Shown here in pieces: positions 6,824 to 10,760 of a stretch of DNA of 10,760 nt (position 1 is the stretch's first letter; each line of letters opens with the position of its first letter). Location of the stretch: contig JASHVC010000700.1 of assembly GCA_030039655.1 (NCBI GenBank), positions 1 to 10,760 of the forward strand, read 5' to 3'. The notes under the pieces were generated by a model. That model made no database searches. It saw nothing but the letters and a program-made list of their open reading frames with translations, and was not told the origin of the DNA. Source of the DNA: Xanthobacteraceae bacterium (GTDB lineage: Bacteria > Pseudomonadota > Alphaproteobacteria > Rhizobiales > Xanthobacteraceae). Both the position numbers and the translations under genes were made by a program.

Positions 6824-7309
6824 TCACTCCACGGCCTGTTGCATCGTGGATGTCAACGGACAAATACCGGCGATGTTGATCAAATAAGACGGCATGATTG
6901 CTGTGCCGCTGCACGAATATGTCACAGTCACGCTGACCGGCTCCGGAGGAACGGTGGCGGCCGTGTAGGCGTTCTGCAGCGCTGTTTGACAACCGGCGTT
7001 GCTCGTGCACGCCGTCCCGTTGACGGACATTGAAATCGTCAGCCCGGACAGGTTGGTCGTCGCACTGTTGATCGCGCTTACGGTGTCGGCGTAAACCGTG
7101 TTGTCCAATCGGCTGATCGAAAGCTCGCGGGCACCCGTCGCCGCCGCGTTGGTCACCAGAATGTAGTTGTAGAAAATCAATCCAAACTGCGCCAAGCCGA
7201 GTATCAGAAACAGCAGTACAGGGAGCACAAGAGTGAACTCCACCAAAACTGAACCAGTGTTGTCTCTTGCGACTTCAAACAATTGTGGACGCATAACTGA
7301 TTGCCTCAT
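6824..7309 (-). CDS. tadE: TadE-like minor pilin (pseudopilin)
   Basis: This 161-residue protein has the TadE layout: a short N-terminus, Gly19 followed by SVLVEFTLVLP with Glu24 at +5 of a prepilin-peptidase-like site, a hydrophobic helix (about 21-50), then the conserved NAAATGARELS stretch (54-64) and an extracytoplasmic domain. TadE proteins are cleaved by the CpaA/TadV peptidase and take part in pilus assembly or tip function. The outer domain has four cysteines (101, 107, 133, 150), enough for two disulfides. I list ATG 7309. ATG 7294 (residue 6) is an attractive alternative because GAGG precedes it by 9 nt, while 7309 has only a weak site. It is the first gene of the minus-strand Tad group and ends 7 nt before the TadG-like gene. 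Confidence 0.85.
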   Translation of the reverse strand: MRQSVMRPQLFEVARDNTGSVLVEFTLVLPVLLFLILGLAQFGLIFYNYILVTNAAATGARELSISRLDNTVYADTVSAINSATTNLSGLTISMSVNGTACTSNAGCQTALQNAYTAATVPPEPVSVTVTYSCSGTAIMPSYLINIAGICPLTSTMQQAVE

Positions 7310-7501
7310 CCGCGGAAAACGAATTGTGCATAAGACCTGTGTTTCTGGAGGTCCAGCCCTAGAATTGATTTACGATTAATTAGGTACGTAATGACGTTGT
7401 TGGTTTATTTACTACACCCGTTAAGCTTAGACGCTTCTCATCACAGGTCTGTCCGGTTGGTACTGCTGCAGAGGCAGACCGAAGGCTGACAGGAGTGCCT
7501 T
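7310..7501. promoter_or_regulatory. Divergent promoter region between tadE-like and GT22 genes
   Basis: This 192-nt region must drive the Tad group leftward and the membrane glycosyltransferase pair rightward. The centre (about 7361-7430) is distinctly AT-rich. A perfect 9-bp inverted repeat, AGACCTGTG (7333-7341) and CACAGGTCT (7442-7450), flanks it and is a candidate site for a shared regulator. A strong AGGAG (7491-7495) precedes the ATG at 7502 by 6 nt. I could not assign -35/-10 boxes with confidence on either strand. Confidence 0.5.
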
Positions 7502-9046
7502 ATGCAAGGCGTGGCAGCGCCGTCCTGGTCGGCAGAAGCCGAAATTACCAAACAAGGTAGATCGCTGGATTGGGTATTGATCGGCCTACTCGCCTTTGCC
7601 TTCCTGGTGCGGCTGGCGGCGATCTTGGCATTTCCAAGCTTGGACCATCCTGACGAGAATTTTCAGGTATTCGAGCAAGCCCACCGCTTAGCCTTCGGCT
7701 ATGGCATCAAGCCGTGGGAATTCGTCACTGGAATTCGATCGCCGCTCCTCCCTGCCGTCTTTGCCGTTGTCTTCCGGCTTTCCGCGCCGCTCGTCGGCGG
7801 CCCACAGGGATATCTCATTGTTGCCCGGTTAATGCTCGCGGCGGTGTCTCTTGTAGCCGTTGCCGCCGTATACCGGATGGGCCGCAGAACGAGCCTGAGC
7901 CATGCGCTGATAGGAGGAATGGTCACTGCGACTTGGTTCGAGCTCGTCTACTTTGCCGGCAGGCCGCTTACAGAGGCCATCGCGACCACCGTCTTTCTTC
8001 TCGCACTGTCGCTTGCTTCCGTTCCCGCGGTGGACTTCACCTTTCGGCGGCTCTTCGCGATTGGCTTGAGCCTCGGCCTATGCCTGATGCTGCGCGTTCA
8101 CTTGCTGATTGGCCTATTTGTCATCGCGCTATGGGTCGGGCGATTAAAGCTGCGAGCAAGATGGTGGCCGATGGCGTTGGGCGCAGTCGTTCCCGTTATG
8201 GCTTTTGGAGTGGCGGACTGGATGGCGTGGGGTGGTCTTTTCCATTCCTATGTGGAGGCCGTTCGGGCAAACCTCCTTCAAGGTATGGCGTCCGACTGGG
8301 GCACGGAGCCGCCAGGATGGTATGTCAAACGGCTTTTCGAGGTGTGGGGATATGCGCTGCTGCTGATCGCGGTTTTGGTCGTTGTCAGATACCGCGCTTC
8401 GGCCATGTGGATCTTAGCCGCCCTGGCCATAATTGCGGTTCACTCCGCCATCCCGCACAAAGAGTACCGGTTCATCTTTCCGGCTTCTGCGAGCCTCGTG
8501 GTCGTGGCCGCATTCGGATCGGCCGATCTTCTCGAATGGGCGCGTCACCTGGTGCGGCCCGTAGTGTTTCGGTGTCTGGCGCTCGCAACGGCGTTTCTCT
8601 GGCTGGAAATATCTGCTGCTTTGGCTTTCTCGGCGCCTTTCAAGTACGAGTGGTTCAAGGCGCGTCAACTCATTATGGCTTCATTCGCTGTAGCGCAAAA
8701 GGCGGACCTGTGTGGGCTGCTCTTCTACGACGATCCATGGTTTAAGACTGGAGGGTATACCTACCTCCACCGCAACGTTGCCTTTTACAGTCTGGAAGAC
8801 GATGAGACCATCGAACCGGAGAAATCGGCCGCGAGCTTCAACGCAGTTGTGCTGAATCGATCCTCCGTTCCCGACTTCGCCAAAAGCTTCAGCGTTCAGC
8901 AATGCTTTGCGGCGCCCGGCTCTGAAGAAGACGTCTGCTTGATGGTGCGCGGCGGCTCCTGCATTCACGACAAAGGGATGAATTCGTTCCTTCCGCCCGG
9001 CGTGTCCCTGTCGGATGTTGCTCAACCGGCGGAATCGTCCAAGTAA
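7502..9046 (+). CDS. GT22-family (ALG9/PIG-B-like) membrane mannosyltransferase
   Basis: The 514-residue protein is a GT-C glycosyltransferase with about 11 membrane helices between 24 and 376. Two GT22 signatures are plain: HPDENFQ (49-55) in the first extracytoplasmic loop, which carries the catalytic acidic residues, and HKEYRFIFP (319-327) near the end of the membrane region. RSPLLP (79-84) also fits the family. Characterised eukaryotic GT22 enzymes (ALG9, ALG12, PIG-B, SMP3) transfer mannose from dolichol-phosphate-mannose, so a bacterial member would act on the periplasmic face with polyprenyl-P-mannose. Residues about 380-514 form a soluble tail with Cys404, 468, 479 and 487. Start ATG 7502 has AGGAG with 6-nt spacing. 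It is the first gene of a probable two-gene operon (14-nt gap). The GT2-GtrA protein in this window could supply its donor. The acceptor is unknown. Confidence 0.85.
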   Translation: MQGVAAPSWSAEAEITKQGRSLDWVLIGLLAFAFLVRLAAILAFPSLDHPDENFQVFEQAHRLAFGYGIKPWEFVTGIRSPLLPAVFAVVFRLSAPLVGGPQGYLIVARLMLAAVSLVAVAAVYRMGRRTSLSHALIGGMVTATWFELVYFAGRPLTEAIATTVFLLALSLASVPAVDFTFRRLFAIGLSLGLCLMLRVHLLIGLFVIALWVGRLKLRARWWPMALGAVVPVMAFGVADWMAWGGLFHSYVEAVRANLLQGMASDWGTEPPGWYVKRLFEVWGYALLLIAVLVVVRYRASAMWILAALAIIAVHSAIPHKEYRFIFPASASLVVVAAFGSADLLEWARHLVRPVVFRCLALATAFLWLEISAALAFSAPFKYEWFKARQLIMASFAVAQKADLCGLLFYDDPWFKTGGYTYLHRNVAFYSLEDDETIEPEKSAASFNAVVLNRSSVPDFAKSFSVQQCFAAPGSEEDVCLMVRGGSCIHDKGMNSFLPPGVSLSDVAQPAESSK

Positions 9047-9060
9047 AGCCCGGTCCGTCG

Positions 9061-10578
9061 ATGAGCGCTTCGCGGTCGATTATTTTCTTGCTGGTGGCAC
9101 TGTCTATAGGGCCGCTATTCGCAGTCGACGTTCCAGCAATGCGTGACTACCCCAATCACCTTGCCGTGGCGTCTGTTCTGAGTCGGAGCGGCACCGATGC
9201 GGCAAACCCGTTTTATCAAGTTTCCTGGACGTTCAATACGAATCTGGCGATGGAGCTTGTCGTACCGCCGCTGGCGCGGTTGATAGGCCTCGGAGCGGCG
9301 GGCAAGACGTTCCTGTTGCTCTCTCAGCTTCTCGTGATTGGCGGCGCCATGGCCATCGAGCGCGTAGTCAGGGGGCGGCTGGAGCTTTCGCCGTTGGCGG
9401 CACCATTGTTTCTTTACAGCCTTCCCTTCGCGTGGGGCTTCCTCAATTTCGAGTTCGGTTTCGGCGTTGCGCTTTGCGCGATCGCGGCGTGGCTGGCGTT
9501 GGAAGATCGCACACCGTTCACGCGTGCCTGTGCGCACAGCGTCTTCGTTCTCATTCTGTTTGTCGCGCACCTGCTCGCGCTTGGAATTTATGGCGCCACG
9601 GTAGGATTGCACGAACTCTGGCGCCTGCAATCGGGGAGAGTATCGATCCGGCAGACACTGCTCAACATGTCGATGCTGGCAGCGCCGGCGGCGGTTGTCC
9701 TCGGTGCTATCTTGGTTCAGGGGCATGCAGTGGCCGGCGCGGCGAACAAGACCGAATGGCGTTTCGACCTCAAGCCCCAGTGGATCTTCGAGGCGATGAA
9801 CGGATACAGCCTGCTGCTTTCCTGCGCCGGCGCGGTGCTGATCCTGTTTGCGACTTTCGTCCTAAGCCGTCGCGGCTATCTCAAGTTGGCCAAGAGTGGG
9901 ACGTGGATTGCGGCCGGCCTCGTCATTCTTTACGTAGCAGTGCCGAACCAGTTCATGGATACGGCGTTCAATGACATCCGCATTGTCACGGCGGTCGCCT
10001 TTATTCTTCCAGGCTTCCTTCAGCTGTCTCTGCCAAGTCCAGCGTGGCGCCGAACCGCATTTTGGACGGCGGCGGGGCTGACCTTTGTCAATCTTGCTTT
10101 GGTTTGGTGGGTCTGGCTGTCGTACCGCCCAGCGTATGCGGAAATCATCGCGTCCTTTAACCGGCTCGGCAAGGACTCGACTATTCTTGTTGCGGACAGC
10201 TACCCGCCGGGAAAGCCCGGAGGAGGCTTGGTAGATTATCCTTTTTACCACGCCCCAACGCTCGCGGTGGCCTATGCCAACGCGCTGGTGGCGTCACTGT
10301 TTACTTATCCGGGCGACCGGCCCGTGACGTTGCGTCCGGCCTACGGCCAATTTGCCCAGCCTGGGCTCCTTGCGCCGAAAGCTGCTCTTCTCCCTGAGAT
10401 CGCATCCGACACTCGTGAAGATGCGCCTGAGTATCTTCGGTCATGGCCGAAGAAATACGATTATGTTTATGTTCTTGGGCCGCGTGTGCCGAATCCCATG
10501 CCGCGCGTGCTTGACGAGCTCAGTGCCGGATCACGCTTTGTGCTTTATCAGGTCGACAAAGCAGCAAAAGTGCCTTGA
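9061..10578 (+). CDS. Multispanning membrane protein, probable GT-C-type glycosyltransferase
   Basis: This is a 505-residue membrane protein that I cannot assign to a named family. A first helix (about 7-22) is followed by acidic residues in an outside loop (Asp23, Asp29) within DVPAMRDYPNHLA, the position where GT-C enzymes carry catalytic Asp. About nine further hydrophobic segments run to about residue 353. A soluble, presumably periplasmic C-terminal domain (about 358-505) begins with SFNRLGKDSTILVADSYPP and ends in a YDYVYVLGP strand, resembling the tails of bacterial GT39-like membrane transferases. The ATG at 9061 lies 14 nt after the GT22 stop and lacks a good ribosome site, suggesting translational coupling. 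Position and topology imply work on the same cell-surface glycan or glycoprotein as its upstream neighbour. A non-catalytic partner role is the alternative. Confidence 0.75.
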   Translation: MSASRSIIFLLVALSIGPLFAVDVPAMRDYPNHLAVASVLSRSGTDAANPFYQVSWTFNTNLAMELVVPPLARLIGLGAAGKTFLLLSQLLVIGGAMAIERVVRGRLELSPLAAPLFLYSLPFAWGFLNFEFGFGVALCAIAAWLALEDRTPFTRACAHSVFVLILFVAHLLALGIYGATVGLHELWRLQSGRVSIRQTLLNMSMLAAPAAVVLGAILVQGHAVAGAANKTEWRFDLKPQWIFEAMNGYSLLLSCAGAVLILFATFVLSRRGYLKLAKSGTWIAAGLVILYVAVPNQFMDTAFNDIRIVTAVAFILPGFLQLSLPSPAWRRTAFWTAAGLTFVNLALVWWVWLSYRPAYAEIIASFNRLGKDSTILVADSYPPGKPGGGLVDYPFYHAPTLAVAYANALVASLFTYPGDRPVTLRPAYGQFAQPGLLAPKAALLPEIASDTREDAPEYLRSWPKKYDYVYVLGPRVPNPMPRVLDELSAGSRFVLYQVDKAAKVP

Positions 10579-10592
10579 GCAAGGGCAGCCAG

Positions 10593-10760
10593 CTACTGAC
10601 GCCGCACGAAAACGACCGCATATTTATCGGAATAGATTTCGTCCCACGGTCCGGTCGTGATTGCCTTGCTCAAAGGCTCTGTTGGCGTCAAAATGACCCA
10701 GTTCACTTTATAGTCGTCCAGAACCGTCAATGCCTTTTTGAGGTCGGCAACCATAACGGT
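10593..10760 (-). CDS. C-terminal fragment of a probable membrane glycosyltransferase, cut by the window edge
   Basis: An open frame enters from the right edge on the minus strand and ends at a TAG (10595-10593), giving 55 residues with no start in the window. It begins TVMVADLKKALTVLDDY and ends with DEIYSDKYAVVFVRRQ. A pattern of D-x-Y-x-V-x-W-V-I-L-T-P, then a proline/leucine-rich turn, then W-x-E-I-Y-x-D-x-x-AVVFVR is what I recognise from the short periplasmic tail of GT39-like and related bacterial membrane transferases. The gene is convergent with the preceding membrane-protein gene, leaving 14 nt between the stops. The function is inferred from this tail alone. Confidence 0.65.
   Translation of the reverse strand, partial: TVMVADLKKALTVLDDYKVNWVILTPTEPLSKAITTGPWDEIYSDKYAVVFVRRQ

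Noticed and set aside
1819..7383. An 8-mer, TTAATTAG, shared by the flp upstream region (1819-1826) and the tadE-like upstream region (7376-7383).
   Set aside because: Given two AT-rich regions of about 420 and 190 nt, sharing one 8-mer is expected by chance, so it is not evidence for a common regulator.
7370..7391. Inverted repeat TTACG...CGTAA in the divergent promoter region.
   Set aside because: Five-base arms across a 12-nt spacer are too weak to call an operator.
7714..8745. Plus-strand open frame of 343 codons overlapping the GT22 gene.
   Set aside because: It is a shifted frame inside a gene carrying both GT22 signatures. The translation is rich in Arg, Cys and Gly, as expected from an out-of-frame GC-rich reading.
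9115..9726. Minus-strand open frame of 203 codons opposite the second membrane-protein gene.
   Set aside because: The translation is dominated by Arg, Gln and Glu with no motif, a normal shadow of a hydrophobic coding strand.

Overview
The window looks like chromosomal DNA from an alphaproteobacterium, most likely a Bradyrhizobium-type member of the Hyphomicrobiales. This is inferred from the style of the proteins (OtsA, a short Flp pilin, CpaA, a TadE/TadG pair, a DPM1-like GT2 fused to GtrA) and from moderately GC-rich codon use. I could not run a database search. No tRNA, rRNA, CRISPR array, insertion sequence or phage gene is visible.

Layout, left to right. (1) 2-1396 (+): trehalose-6-phosphate synthase OtsA, lacking about its first 30 residues at the window edge. 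(2) A perfect hairpin at 1451-1472 separates it from a convergent Flp-type pilin gene (1515-1700, -). The pilin gene has a well-defined candidate promoter region at about 1781-1843. (3) 2120-3286 (+): a polyprenol-phosphate-mannose-synthase-like glycosyltransferase fused to a GtrA-type membrane domain. (4) A minus-strand Tad pilus group, in transcription order: TadE-like (7309-6824), TadG-like von Willebrand A protein (6816-4507), an unrecognised four-helix membrane protein (4306-3830) and the prepilin peptidase CpaA/TadV (3825-3319). (5) A divergent intergenic region (7310-7501), then a plus-strand pair of multispanning membrane proteins: a GT22 (ALG9/PIG-B-like) mannosyltransferase (7502-9046) and a second GT-C-like membrane protein (9061-10578). 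(6) At the right edge, the C-terminal 55 residues of another probable membrane glycosyltransferase on the minus strand (10760-10593).

How the parts may work together. The pilus genes supply a prepilin, its peptidase and two minor pilin/tip-type proteins. The ATPase, secretin and inner-membrane platform of a Tad machine are absent from the window and must lie elsewhere. The interleaved glycosyltransferases form a plausible lipid-linked mannose pathway: the GT2 makes polyprenyl-P-mannose, its GtrA half could help move it across the membrane, and the GT22 enzyme could use it on the periplasmic side. The most unusual item is the TadG-like protein. Its von Willebrand A domain is split by about 290 residues, mostly Ser/Thr-rich repeats of 55-65 residues followed by three short GD-x-I-x-F repeats. 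A Ser/Thr-rich surface protein beside a mannose-lipid pathway suggests, without proving, an O-mannosylated pilus-associated adhesin.
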